Assembly (NCBI RefSeq): GCF_020711255.1
Contig: NZ_JAJFAW010000027.1
Coordinates: 1-64,000 of the forward strand
DNA: 64,000 nucleotides
Direction: 5' to 3'
Source: Hymenobacter plasmatis
GTDB lineage: Bacteria > Bacteroidota > Bacteroidia > Cytophagales > Hymenobacteraceae
Shown piece by piece: positions 52,135-61,205 of the stretch. Both the position numbers and the translations under genes were made by a program. The notes under the pieces were generated by a model, which worked only from the letters and a program-made list of their open reading frames with translations, did no database searches and was not told the origin of the DNA. Numbering within the stretch: the stretch's first letter is position 1; the number at the start of each line of letters is the position of its first letter.

Positions 52135-54288
52135 ATGAACACCCAAACGCGAAGCCTGCAGTATTTCTTTTTCGGGCAGAATTTCTCGGATGGCGTGCGC
52201 ACCACGGTGGCCATTTTGCTGCCGGCCCTGCTACTGGCGCAATTGGGCCACTTCGACGCGGGCCTCACCGTCTCGACCGGGGCAGTCTGCGTGAGCGTGA
52301 CCGATACGCCGGGCCCCCCCGGGCACCGGCGCAACGGCATGCTGGCGGCGCTGGTCCTGGTGGGCATCACGGCCCTGCTCACCGGCGTGGCGGCCACCAG
52401 CGTGTGGCTGCTGGGCCTGGAAGTAGCCGCGCTCAGCTTCCTGTTCACCATGTTCCTGATTTGGGGCAGCCGGGCGGCCGCGGTGGGCACGGCCGGGCTG
52501 CTCAATGTGGTGCTGCTGCTGGCGCATCCGCCCACGCTGGCCCAACTGCTGCCCCACGCGGGGCTGCTGCTGGCGGGCGGGCTCTGGTACGCTGGGCTGG
52601 CGCTGCTGGTGCACCGGGTGCGGCCCTACCGGCCGGCCCAGCAGGCGCTGGGCGAGTGCATCCATGCCCTGGCGCGGTTTATGGAGCTGAAAGCCGAGTT
52701 CTACAACCCCGAAACCGCCCTCGATGCCGACTACCGGCAGCTGGTGGCCCAGCAGGTGGTGGTGAATGAAAAGCAGGAAGCCGCGCGCGACTTTCTGTTC
52801 CGCACCCGCCAGATTGTGAACGAAACCACCAGCATCGGCCGCCGCCTGGTGCTCACCTTCGTGGAAACAGTGGATTTGTACGAGCGCATCACGGCCAGCT
52901 ACTACGACTACGCTACCGTGCGCGCCGCCTTTGGCAACAGCGGCGTGTTGCCCCTGGTGGCCGCCCTCATTCGCGACATCGCCACCGAACTCGACCAGCT
53001 CGGCGTTGCCATTCAGGCCAACCGCCCCGATGCGGGCCGAGCCCCCGACCTCAACGCCAAGCTGGCCCAGCTGCAAGCCCGCATCAGCGCCCTCGACGCC
53101 GACCCCAGCACCGGCGGCAGCACGCTGGTGCTCAAGAAAATCCTGGTCAATCTGCGCGACATTATTCGCCGGGTGGGCAACATCCGGCGCTACTTCGATG
53201 AGAGCCGGGCAACAGCCGCGCCCGTTCCCAGCCGCGCCGCCGAGCACGCCCGCTTCGTGGCCCACCAGGAAGTGGAGGTGCAGGCTCTGAGCGAAAACCT
53301 CACGCTTAAATCTGCAGTGTTCCGGCATGCCATGCGCATGATGCTGGCCTGCATCGTGGCTTTCGCGGTAGGCGAGGGGCTGTGGCACGGCCAGCACAAC
53401 TACTGGATTCTGATGACGGTAACCATCATGCTCAAGCCCGGCTTCAGCCTGACGCGCCAGCGCAACACCGAGCGCATCATTGGCACGCTGGCCGGGGGCG
53501 CGCTGGGCGGCGCGGTGCTGTGGCTGGTGCACTGGCCTCCGGCACAGTTTGGCGTGCTGGTCGCGTTTATGGTGCTGGCCTACAGCTTCCAGCGCACCAA
53601 GTACCTGCTCACGGTGGTGTTCCTCACGGCCTACCTGCTCATCCTGTTTAGCTTCCTGGGGTTGAGCTACATTGGGGTAGTCGAAGAGCGAATCGCTGAT
53701 ACGCTCATTGGCTGCGCCATTGCTTTCTCGGCCGGCTACTTCCTGTTTCCCAATTGGGAATCTGAGCAGCTAACCGACTACATGGCCGCTGCCCTGCGCG
53801 CCAACTTGGACTACCTGCGCCAACTGGCCAACCGCCTCGCCGGCCGCCCTCTGCCGCCCAACGAGTACCGCCTGCTGCGCAAGCAAGTGTACGTGACCGG
53901 CGCCAACCTAGCCGCTGCCTTCCAGCGTATGCTTACCGAGCCCAAGCGCAAGCAGCACCGCCCCATCGAAACCCACGAATTTGTGGTGCTCAACCACATT
54001 CTGTCGTCCAACATCGCCGCCCTCACCGCTACCCTGCGGGAAGCCGCGCCCGCCGTGCCGCCCTTTCCCGCCGAGAGCCGGCGGGCCCTCACCAGCGCCC
54101 TGGCCACCCTCCACAAAAGCCTCACCCGGATAGCCCCCGCCACCGCAACCGCCGCCCCGGAGCTAGGCCCCGCCGAGCCCGCAGTGCCCGTCGCCCCTGA
54201 GGATAAGTCCCTACTGGAGCAACTCACCTTCCTCCAAAAAGTGAGCGGCGACATCGGCAAAGTGACCGAAGTGCTGGCGGGGAAATAA
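52135..54288 (+). CDS. FUSC family inner-membrane transporter (YccS-like)
   Basis: The ATG at 52135 gives 717 residues. Two membrane blocks, residues about 20-165 and 400-540, each with around five to six spans, flank a soluble segment of about 230 residues, the plan of the FUSC/YccS family. The second block shows FRHAMRMMLACIVAFAVGEG, NYWILMTVTIMLKPGFSLTR and RNTERIIGTLAGGALGGAVL, the latter two being family signatures. These proteins are linked to aromatic acid or toxic compound efflux; the substrate here is unknown. The C-terminal region beyond 640 is Ala/Pro-rich and ends in a helix. Confidence 0.9.
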   Translation: MNTQTRSLQYFFFGQNFSDGVRTTVAILLPALLLAQLGHFDAGLTVSTGAVCVSVTDTPGPPGHRRNGMLAALVLVGITALLTGVAATSVWLLGLEVAALSFLFTMFLIWGSRAAAVGTAGLLNVVLLLAHPPTLAQLLPHAGLLLAGGLWYAGLALLVHRVRPYRPAQQALGECIHALARFMELKAEFYNPETALDADYRQLVAQQVVVNEKQEAARDFLFRTRQIVNETTSIGRRLVLTFVETVDLYERITASYYDYATVRAAFGNSGVLPLVAALIRDIATELDQLGVAIQANRPDAGRAPDLNAKLAQLQARISALDADPSTGGSTLVLKKILVNLRDIIRRVGNIRRYFDESRATAAPVPSRAAEHARFVAHQEVEVQALSENLTLKSAVFRHAMRMMLACIVAFAVGEGLWHGQHNYWILMTVTIMLKPGFSLTRQRNTERIIGTLAGGALGGAVLWLVHWPPAQFGVLVAFMVLAYSFQRTKYLLTVVFLTAYLLILFSFLGLSYIGVVEERIADTLIGCAIAFSAGYFLFPNWESEQLTDYMAAALRANLDYLRQLANRLAGRPLPPNEYRLLRKQVYVTGANLAAAFQRMLTEPKRKQHRPIETHEFVVLNHILSSNIAALTATLREAAPAVPPFPAESRRALTSALATLHKSLTRIAPATATAAPELGPAEPAVPVAPEDKSLLEQLTFLQKVSGDIGKVTEVLAGK

Positions 54289-54379
54289 TTAATGAGGAAT
54301 GAAGAATGAGGGATGGAGAATGAGGAATGGAGCTGAAGGGCCCGAACTTTCTCATTCCTCATTCCTCATTCCTCATTAA
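54289..54379. repeat. ATGAGGAATG-type inverted repeat, probable bidirectional terminator
   Basis: Tandem copies of AATGAGGAATGA-like words on the left are matched on the right by CTCATTCCTCATTCCTCATTAA, forming an imperfect long hairpin between the converging FUSC and histidine kinase genes. Confidence 0.7.
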
Positions 54380-54387
54380 GCGCAGCG

Positions 54388-56325
54388 TCAATACGGTAGG
54401 CGCACTACCACGCGGGTGCCGTAACCCGGCGACTCAATGTTGACGGTGCCGCCCAGGTATGCGGTGCGGGTGCGCACGCCGCGCAGCCCAATGCCGGTGA
54501 TGGGGGCATCTTCGCCGCGCCCGAAGCCGCGGCCATCGTCTTCTACGCACAGCTCCAGCACCTCGGGGTGGAGGCGAAGCTGCACCTCTACCTGGTGGGC
54601 CTGGGCGTGGCGCACGGCGTTGTTCACGAGCTCGGCCACAATGCGGTAGGCGGCCGACTGCACGGCTTGGGGAAGCTGGTCGATGTCGGCGTCGAAATGC
54701 GTGATTACCCGCGGGGTGCCGTTGAGGTTAAGGGCTTCGCAAAGCGACGCCACAGAGCGGGTGAGGCGGTTGGTGCCGGGCTCGGCGGGCAGCAGGGCGT
54801 GGCTCAGTTGGCGCACCTGCTCGTAGAGCTGGCCCAATATTTCTTCCGTGAGCTGGCCGATGGAGCGGGCCTTGGGTGCGGCGGCCAGGGCTTCGCGCAC
54901 AGCTTCACTTTGCCAGGCCATGTGCAGCGCCGCCAGGTTGGGGCCCATGGCATCGTGCAGCTCGCGGGCCAGCTGCTCGCGCTCGGCGTCCTGGGCGGCT
55001 ATCAGGCGGCGGCCCACCTCGTTGCGCTGCTGCAGCTCCTGGATGCGCAGCCGGGCATTCTGCCGCAGCGTGTGCCGAAAGCGGCCCGTGAGCAGCGCAC
55101 TCAGTACCAGCAGCTCCAGAAACAGGCCCCAGGCCAGCGTATTGGGATAGACGGGGTTGTAGCTGGTCAGGCCCAGGTGGTTGAGCCAGAATACGGCGTA
55201 GCCCGTGAAGAAGAAGAAATACGTGAGGGCATAGTAAGCCGCCAGGCGTCGGCGCCGCCGGCCCATGAACACCGTCAGCAGCGTCACCCAGCCGTACCCA
55301 AACACAAGCAGCACGAGTAGCTCTCGTGCGCCGTTCAGCACCTCCACTAGGCCCAGGTTGTGCTTCACGGCCCAGGGGAACAGCACCGCGTACACCGCTA
55401 CAAAGGTGACCGCCGTGCCGGCCAGCCAGTTGCCAGCTAGGTACAGCCCGCGCCAGCCGCTGCGCAGCCGCAAAAACAGCTGCATAATGCGAATGCCCGC
55501 CGCGCCCGCCAGCACAATAAAATTGTACTGCCCCACCGACCAGATGAGCCGGTACAGTCCCGCAGGCAGGAGCATGGCGTCCAGCCCGTCTTCCATCATC
55601 AAAAACAGCGTGACGCACACCACGTAGGCTCCGTACCATAAGTGAATCCGGTCGCGCAGAAAGGCGAAAAGCACTAGGTTGAACAAGGCACTGCTCAGGT
55701 AAAAACCCAGCAGCCACACCCAGTGCCGCTCAAACGGAAAGTGCATTTCCCAGCTCAGGAAGTGCTCGGCGGTTTCGATGTAGGTGGGCAGGTACACGCC
55801 GCCGGTGTGCACGTCGGCGCGCAGGTACAGCACCGCCGCCTCGCCCGGGTTCAGGGTAAACGGAAAGCTGAGCGAGCGGGCCGGAAACAGGCGCTCGGTG
55901 GCGGGCACCCAGGAGCTGGCCGCTCCCAGGCGGGTAAACGTGGTTTCGCCCTGCCGGCGGCAATACAGCGCGGCGCTGTCGGTGAAATTGAAGATGCTCC
56001 ACAGAAAGCGCAGGCGCTGGGGCTCGGTGTTGCGCACGGGCAGCCGCATCCACACCCGCCGGTGCATGATGCCCAGATTCAGGGTCTTGTGCCAGGGGCC
56101 GGGCCGGAACTTGCCTGCCCGCCATTGCGCTTCGGCCTGCTCCGGGCTGGCCGGTACGCCAAACGGCTCAGTGTAGTAGCGGTACGCCTCCGAAATATGC
56201 ACGCCCTTTGGGTCTTTCAGCAGCAGAGTATCGCGCAGCGTGTGGGGTGGGTCGGCGGCCTGCACGGCCCAAGTACCCAATAGCCAGCCCCCCAGCATCA
56301 GCGCAATGAAGAAGCGAAACCGCAT
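54388..56325 (-). CDS. 7TMR-DISM sensor histidine kinase (HisKA_3 type)
   Basis: The 645-residue protein starts with a signal peptide (FFIALMLGGWLLGTWAVQA), followed by an extracellular 7TMR-DISM domain of about 170 residues, seven membrane spans (about 195-415), and a NarL-class kinase core. Phospho-accepting His is in LARELHDAMGPNLAALH, and the ATP lid region is ELVNNAVRHAQAHQVEVQLR with CVEDDGRGFG and GIGLRGVRTR. It should sense a carbohydrate-like or other extracellular ligand and phosphorylate a response regulator. No response regulator is adjacent, so the partner is elsewhere. Confidence 0.93.
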   Translation of the reverse strand: MRFRFFIALMLGGWLLGTWAVQAADPPHTLRDTLLLKDPKGVHISEAYRYYTEPFGVPASPEQAEAQWRAGKFRPGPWHKTLNLGIMHRRVWMRLPVRNTEPQRLRFLWSIFNFTDSAALYCRRQGETTFTRLGAASSWVPATERLFPARSLSFPFTLNPGEAAVLYLRADVHTGGVYLPTYIETAEHFLSWEMHFPFERHWVWLLGFYLSSALFNLVLFAFLRDRIHLWYGAYVVCVTLFLMMEDGLDAMLLPAGLYRLIWSVGQYNFIVLAGAAGIRIMQLFLRLRSGWRGLYLAGNWLAGTAVTFVAVYAVLFPWAVKHNLGLVEVLNGARELLVLLVFGYGWVTLLTVFMGRRRRRLAAYYALTYFFFFTGYAVFWLNHLGLTSYNPVYPNTLAWGLFLELLVLSALLTGRFRHTLRQNARLRIQELQQRNEVGRRLIAAQDAEREQLARELHDAMGPNLAALHMAWQSEAVREALAAAPKARSIGQLTEEILGQLYEQVRQLSHALLPAEPGTNRLTRSVASLCEALNLNGTPRVITHFDADIDQLPQAVQSAAYRIVAELVNNAVRHAQAHQVEVQLRLHPEVLELCVEDDGRGFGRGEDAPITGIGLRGVRTRTAYLGGTVNIESPGYGTRVVVRLPY

Positions 56326-56478
56326 GGGTAAATTAATGAGGGCTACCGGGTTGGCAAATAACTACAAAATCAAGGATAAACCGTTCTTTAAATTGTTCTT
56401 TTAAAAGAAAACCGGGATGCCCCAATGCTGTGGAGCACCGAAACATCCCGGAAATACGGATTGCGCTATATAGGGCCG

Positions 56479-58536
56479 TTATTTCGCAGCCACGCCGTCG
56501 GGCTTCAGGGTGCGGCCCAGCCAATCGAAAAACACCCGCTGCCAGAGCACCGAGTTCTGGGGCTTGAGCACCCAGTGGCCTTCGTTGGGCAAGTACAGAA
56601 AGCGGCTCGGGATGCCGCGCAGCTGCGCCGTGCCAAAGGCCTCCATGGCCTGGCCCTCAGGCACCCGGAAGTCTTTGCCGCCCTGAATGACCAAGATGGG
56701 CGTGTCCCAGTTTTTGGCAAACAGCTGGGGGTTGAATTCCTGGTAGGACCTGGGCGTGGGCACATCCCAGGGGGCGCCGCCCATGTCATGCTTGGCAAAG
56801 AACATTTCCTCGGTGCTGGGGTACCAGCTGGTGAGGTTGTAGAGGCCGTCGTGGGCAATGAAGGTCTTGAAGCGGCCTTCGTGGTGCCCGGCCATGTAGT
56901 ACACCGCAAAGCCGCCGTAACTGGCGCCTACGCAGCCACGCCGGTCCTTGTCCACAAACGGCTCCTTGCTGATGGCGTCGATGGCCGAGAAGTAGTCCCG
57001 AATGGCCTGGCCGCCCCAGTCGCCCGAAATGGCGTCGTTCCACTCGCGCCCGAAGCCGGGCAAGCCGCGCCGGTTGGGCGCCACCACGATGTAGCCATTG
57101 GCGGCCATCAGCTGGAAATTCCAGCGGTAGCTCTGGCTCTGGGTGATGGGGCTTTGCGGACCGCCCTGGCAGTAGAGCAGGGTGGGGTACTTCTTGCTGG
57201 GGTCGAAATCGGGCGGGTAAATGACGTATACCTGCATCTGCTTGTTGTCGGTGGTGGTCACGCGGCGGTCTTCCACCTTGCCCAACTTGATGCCGGCCAG
57301 CTCCTGCTGGTTGATGCTGGTGAGCGGGGTTTCCTTGCCGGTTTTCAGGTCGAGCCGCACGAGGTCGGCGAAGGCCGAGAGGGTGGTGCGGTTGGCCACG
57401 GCCCGGTCCTTGCCCACCAGCTCAAACGCGTTGTAGTTCTGCGCGCCGCTGGTAATCTGGCGGATTTTACCGCCCTTGCTCGGTACCGAAAACAACTGCT
57501 CGGCGCCGGTCACCACAGCCACGAAGTAGAGGGTTTTGCCGTCGGCGCTCCAGCGCACGTTAGCCGCGCTCAGCTCCGAGCCTTTGGTGATGTCGACGCG
57601 CTTTTTGCTGGCAAAATCATAGACCACAATGCCGTTGCGGTCGCTCTCGAAGCCCGGTGTGGCCATGCTCAGCCAGGCCACCTGTCGGCCGTCAGGCGAG
57701 AAATTGGGCTCGGTGTCGTAGCCGCCCAGGCCCTCGCTCAGGTTCACGGTTTTCTGGTCGTGGATATCGTACAGATAGATATCCGAGTTGGTACTTTCGG
57801 CTTCGGCCTTGCCCGTGAGCTTGCGGCTGGTGTAGGCCAGGCGGTAGCCGTCGGGCGCGAAGGCCAGCTGCTCGGCCCCGCCGTCGGGCATCAGCGGCGA
57901 GTCGAACTTCTCGCCGGCCATCACGTCCTTGCCGTAGCCGGTGGGCCTGCCATCGGGGGCCAGAGGTTGGAAAAACACGTGGCTGGCCAGGTGGTCGTCC
58001 CACACGTTCCAGTGGCGGTAGTTCAGGTCGTCGATGATTTTGGCGTCGGCCTTGGGCAGGTCCGGGAACATATCCAGCGTAGTTGGGCCGGATTTCACGT
58101 CCTGAGTGTAGAGGATGAAGTTGGCCTTGGGCGCATACTTGAGGTTGCCGAGGCCTTGCTCCGGAAACTCGCTGAGCTTGGCTTTGCCCGAGCCGTCGGC
58201 GTTTATCACGTAGAGCTGGTCGGTGCCGCTTTCGCCGGAGAGATACGTCAGCTTGCCGTCGGGGCGCCAGTTCAGGGTGCTTTCCGAGCCGGGCGTGTCG
58301 GTGAGCTTTTTGGCTGGCCCACCGGCCACGGGCACGGTGTAGATGTCGGCGTTGCCCTTGTTCTCGGCCAGGTTGTACTTGGTCACGGTGTAGGCCACCG
58401 TTTTGCCATCGGGCGAGACGTGCATTTCGCCCAGGCGGCCCAGCTGCCAGAGTTTTTCGGGGGTGAGGACGGTGGGATTTTGGGAGTGAGCCACCAGCGG
58501 CAACAAGGCTAGGGCGGCGGAGACGAGCTTGTTCAT
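56479..58536 (-). CDS. S9 family (prolyl oligopeptidase-like) peptidase
   Basis: The 685-residue exported enzyme has a signal peptide (SAALALLPLVAHSQ). Residues 30-430 form a WD40-like propeller (SPDGKTVAYTVTKYN, FSPDGRQVAWLS, WSADGKTLYFVA). The C-terminal hydrolase domain holds the triad: Ser in CVGASYGGFAVYY, Asp in IQGGKDFRVPEGQ and His in LPNEGHWVLKPQ. It removes dipeptides or degrades short peptides in the periplasm. It stands alone on the minus strand, with the histidine kinase gene downstream by 153 bases. Confidence 0.95.
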   Translation of the reverse strand: MNKLVSAALALLPLVAHSQNPTVLTPEKLWQLGRLGEMHVSPDGKTVAYTVTKYNLAENKGNADIYTVPVAGGPAKKLTDTPGSESTLNWRPDGKLTYLSGESGTDQLYVINADGSGKAKLSEFPEQGLGNLKYAPKANFILYTQDVKSGPTTLDMFPDLPKADAKIIDDLNYRHWNVWDDHLASHVFFQPLAPDGRPTGYGKDVMAGEKFDSPLMPDGGAEQLAFAPDGYRLAYTSRKLTGKAEAESTNSDIYLYDIHDQKTVNLSEGLGGYDTEPNFSPDGRQVAWLSMATPGFESDRNGIVVYDFASKKRVDITKGSELSAANVRWSADGKTLYFVAVVTGAEQLFSVPSKGGKIRQITSGAQNYNAFELVGKDRAVANRTTLSAFADLVRLDLKTGKETPLTSINQQELAGIKLGKVEDRRVTTTDNKQMQVYVIYPPDFDPSKKYPTLLYCQGGPQSPITQSQSYRWNFQLMAANGYIVVAPNRRGLPGFGREWNDAISGDWGGQAIRDYFSAIDAISKEPFVDKDRRGCVGASYGGFAVYYMAGHHEGRFKTFIAHDGLYNLTSWYPSTEEMFFAKHDMGGAPWDVPTPRSYQEFNPQLFAKNWDTPILVIQGGKDFRVPEGQAMEAFGTAQLRGIPSRFLYLPNEGHWVLKPQNSVLWQRVFFDWLGRTLKPDGVAAK

Positions 58537-58593
58537 GCCCGAAAATTAAGCCTTGCCGCGAAATGAACATTCACCCGCATTTCCGCGCCTCCT

Positions 58594-58780
58594 GTCATGC
58601 AGAGCGCAGCGAAGCATCTCTACCTCAGTACTAATCCAATCGCCTGTTGTTAATCGGCTGTCATGCTGACGAAGGAAGCATCTTATCACCTTAGAACGAG
58701 TCGTGCTGACCTGATAAGATGCTTCCTTCGTCAGCATGACAAATGGCGCGAGCGAGATGCTTCGCTGCGCTCTGCATGAC
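58594..58780. repeat. Dispersed hairpin repeat, family A, copy 4 (nested double hairpin)
   Basis: Outer arms starting GTCATGCAGAGCGCAGCGAA (58594) and ending GCTCTGCATGAC (58780) pair almost perfectly; inner arms start GTCATGCTGACGAAGGAAGC (58660) and end CTTCGTCAGCATGAC (58740), also near perfect. This is the same nesting as copy 2. The element fills most of the 374 bases between the S9 gene and the next gene. Confidence 0.88.
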
Positions 58781-58823
58781 AGATAGCAGCTCAACATGAC
58801 GTTCTATTATCACCGCAGTGCCC

Positions 58824-58862
58824 AACAAAAAGCCTCGTCAACTTAATTGACGAGGCTTTTTG
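58824..58862. terminator. Hairpin terminator
   Basis: AAAAAGCCTCGTCAA pairs with TTGACGAGGCTTTTT around CTTAA. It is followed by a second small palindrome (GTTGAGTTAGCTCAAC). On the minus strand it could end the transcript of the gene at 58911-59099. Confidence 0.8.
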
Positions 58863-58910
58863 TTAAAGTTGAGTTAGCTCAACTGACCGGCGCTTGGGCG
58901 CAGGCAGGGA

Positions 58911-59099
58911 CTATTTGCTTGACTTTTTGCGACCTGAGCCGCCGGGCTGTTTCCCGCCGCCGTCTTTCTTATTGACGGTAGCCCAGGCGCGGGCCTCGGC
59001 TTCGTCCTTGGGAACGCCGCGGTTCTCGTAGCCTTCTTCGATGTGTTCGGCCTGACGCTTCTGCTTGTCGGTGTACTTCGACTTATCTCCCTGAGGCAT
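58911..59099 (-). CDS. Small conserved basic protein (KYTDKQKRQAEHIEEGYE type)
   Basis: The ATG at 59099 gives 62 residues: MPQGDKSKYTDKQKRQAEHI, then EEGYENRGVPKDEAEARAWA, TVNKKDGGG and a Gly/Lys/Ser-rich tail. The pattern is a widely conserved small protein often labelled as plasmid stabilisation-like; the function is unknown and no plasmid feature is present here. It is cytoplasmic and strongly charged. Confidence 0.7.
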   Translation of the reverse strand: MPQGDKSKYTDKQKRQAEHIEEGYENRGVPKDEAEARAWATVNKKDGGGKQPGGSGRKKSSK

Positions 59100-59232
59100 G
59101 GCAGTAGATGATTGGAAAGTGGAAGGAACGCGGCCCGGGGCGCTGGGCCGCCGTATTTTTACGCGCACGGTGGGGGAGTGGTTCGGTTGAGCTAACTATC
59201 TTCGTCCCCGGTTCGGGCCTTTCTATTTTACT

Positions 59233-59487
59233 ATGCGCCACGTCGCCGATATCCCCCATCCCAGTGTCAAAATCACGCTTTTGGCGTGGAACGGCAAGTT
59301 CCTGCTGAAGCTGGAGCAGGGCAACCTGGAGCAGACCTACAAGGTGGCAGAGCTGGACCTGCTCACGGGCACCGACGCCGAAGTGCGCGAGCTGCTGGAT
59401 GAGGAATTTCTCACAGTAGCCATTGCCCGCTTCCAGGCCATGCGCGCCGATTTGCAGGCCGCCTTCGAACGCCACGAATTGCGCTAA
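59233..59487 (+). CDS. Small hypothetical protein
   Basis: An 84-residue frame starts at ATG 59233. It has a beta-rich start (VKITLLAWNGKFLLKLEQGN), then a helical end (LLDEEFLTVAIARFQAMRAD, LQAAFERHELR). No family is recognised. The coding bias is like that of the neighbours, and it lies 25 bases before the next gene in the same direction, so it is probably real and cotranscribed. Confidence 0.6.
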   Translation: MRHVADIPHPSVKITLLAWNGKFLLKLEQGNLEQTYKVAELDLLTGTDAEVRELLDEEFLTVAIARFQAMRADLQAAFERHELR

Positions 59488-59511
59488 GGTCACTTTTACG
59501 CTACCCTTCCC

Positions 59512-60240
59512 ATGCAAAAAATATATGCCCTGATGCTGGCCCTCGCGGGCTTGCTCACCGCCGCCCCGGCCATGGCCCAGCTTTACGACGTGCGCGCCGG
59601 CGAAGTGAACTACAACAAAGGCGCCCGGCCGGCCCTGAAGGTGCAGGTGGACGGCAAAGCCTCCGATGTGCGCGATTTTCTCCAAAGCTGGATGAAGAGC
59701 AACTACAACATCCGGTTCAAGAGCGGCGGCGTGCTGGGCATTGGCAAAAACGACGTGCTAGTAGCCCGCCAAACCCCGGCCAGCTCCATTTCCGGCAAGC
59801 TCGTCGACCTCTACGCTTCCGTGGTAGCGCCCGCCGATTCCGTGTCGGAGGTGGCCCTGTTCGGCGGCTTCGACGACCACACGTTCTTCGACCCCGACAA
59901 AACCGCCACCGAGTACGGCGCCCTGCGCACCATGGCCCAAAACTTTGCCAGCGCCGCTCGCCTCAACGCCTACCGCACCATGATTGCGGACGCCGAAAAG
60001 AAGGTTAAAACCGCGGAAAAGGAAAAAGAGAAGCTCGAAAAGAACCGCGTGTTTCTGCAAAACAACACGACTTCGAACCTGGCCCGCATCGAGGAATTAA
60101 AGAAAAAGAACGCCGAAAACCTGCTCCAGTCGCGTGCCGACTCGGTTTCGCTGATTAAGAATTCGCAGGTGCTGGAGCAGAGCCGGGTGCGGCTGCAGCA
60201 GCGCCGCGACCGCCTCTCGGCCCTGGACCGGAAAAACTAG
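59512..60240 (+). CDS. Exported coiled-coil protein, unknown function
   Basis: The 242-residue protein has a signal peptide (LMLALAGLLTAAPAMAQ). A compact domain (residues about 25-140, including VDGKASDVRDFLQSWMKSNY and KNDVLVARQTPASSI) precedes a long charged coiled coil (AEKKVKTAEKEKEKLEKNRV, LARIEELKKKNAENLLQSRA). It is probably periplasmic or outer-membrane associated. Function unknown. Confidence 0.7.
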   Translation: MQKIYALMLALAGLLTAAPAMAQLYDVRAGEVNYNKGARPALKVQVDGKASDVRDFLQSWMKSNYNIRFKSGGVLGIGKNDVLVARQTPASSISGKLVDLYASVVAPADSVSEVALFGGFDDHTFFDPDKTATEYGALRTMAQNFASAARLNAYRTMIADAEKKVKTAEKEKEKLEKNRVFLQNNTTSNLARIEELKKKNAENLLQSRADSVSLIKNSQVLEQSRVRLQQRRDRLSALDRKN

Positions 60241-60265
60241 CCCCGGCGCGGGCCGTACTCAGGTC

Positions 60266-61078
60266 ATGGAAAACCCATCTTCTCCCCTCGACACCCTGCG
60301 CCAGCTCAAGGAGATGCTGGATGCGGGTGCCCTCACGCCCTCCGAATTTGAGGCCCTGAAGCAGCGACTGGTTTTCACCGCGCCCAGTGTTTCGCCCCCG
60401 GCCCCCACCGCAGCCGCCGAGCCGGTGGCGTCGGCGCCAGTGCCCGCCGCTCCCATTGCCCCGGTTGTGCCCCCGTTGTATCAGCCCACGGCTCCGCCTT
60501 CCCCACCCGTGGCGCCGCCTCCTTCGCCAGCGGCCACGCAGCTCCCGCGCTACGAAGACGTGCCGCTGAACTCGACGCTGAGTGCCGGCGTGCCGGTTTC
60601 GGCCCGGGCCGAGGCAGCTGGGCACGCGGCCGTGCCGCCGAAGCCTCTGTACACTGCTCCCGAGCCCTTTCCTCCCATTGAGCCACGGGCTGATGCCGAC
60701 GCGGGCTGGGTGGCCAATGAAATCCCGGAGTCTGAAGTGCGGGCGCCCCGCAGTCCGCTGGCCCTGATTTTGTCCATTGGCGGCTTGCTGGCTTTGCTGG
60801 GGCTGGTTATGTACCTGTCGTCTAGCCGGCACCCTTCGGAGCGCATCTCCAGCACCAGCCAGACCGCGGCCGATTCCTTGGCGGCCCCGGCGGTCGAAAC
60901 CGGGCCCCAGGCGGCCCCAATGGCCCCGCAGAATACGGCCCCGCCCGAAACCATCCGCGTGCGGCCCACCAACCCGGCGCCGCCGATGCCGCGCCGCCCC
61001 GCCGCGCCCGTCCGCGACTCGGCCGTGGTGGTGCCGCCAGCCGCTACCGCCCCGGCCGATTCGGCCACTACCCCGTAG
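60266..61078 (+). CDS. SHOCT-domain single-pass membrane protein
   Basis: The 270-residue protein starts with a SHOCT motif (LDTLRQLKEMLDAGALTPSE, FEALKQRLV), a short oligomerisation element. A Pro/Ala-rich linker leads to one membrane span (LALILSIGGLLALLGLVMYL, around residues 165-185), followed by a second low-complexity Pro-rich tail. It starts 26 bases after the coiled-coil gene. A scaffold role is plausible but unproven. Confidence 0.7.
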   Translation: MENPSSPLDTLRQLKEMLDAGALTPSEFEALKQRLVFTAPSVSPPAPTAAAEPVASAPVPAAPIAPVVPPLYQPTAPPSPPVAPPPSPAATQLPRYEDVPLNSTLSAGVPVSARAEAAGHAAVPPKPLYTAPEPFPPIEPRADADAGWVANEIPESEVRAPRSPLALILSIGGLLALLGLVMYLSSSRHPSERISSTSQTAADSLAAPAVETGPQAAPMAPQNTAPPETIRVRPTNPAPPMPRRPAAPVRDSAVVVPPAATAPADSATTP

Positions 61079-61148
61079 CGCCCGAGCAGCCCGCTACCGA
61101 TGTGGTTGCTCGCTCAATCTCAACACGTTCGCCTTGCGGCCGTATGCT

Positions 61149-61184
61149 AAACCTCCGTCATCACTGGCGGAGGTTTTCTTTTTT
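61149..61184 (+). terminator. Hairpin terminator after SHOCT gene
   Basis: AAACCTCCG pairs with CGGAGGTTT, followed by TCTTTTTTC. Confidence 0.65.
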
Positions 61185-61205
61185 CTATTCTCAACACCCG
61201 CAACT

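Noticed and set aside
60777..61205. Long in-frame upstream extension of the MRJP-like gene
   Set aside because: It overlaps the SHOCT gene in another frame and passes through its terminator; its translation is Pro/Arg/Ala-rich. The ATG at 61206 starts a clean lipoprotein signal.
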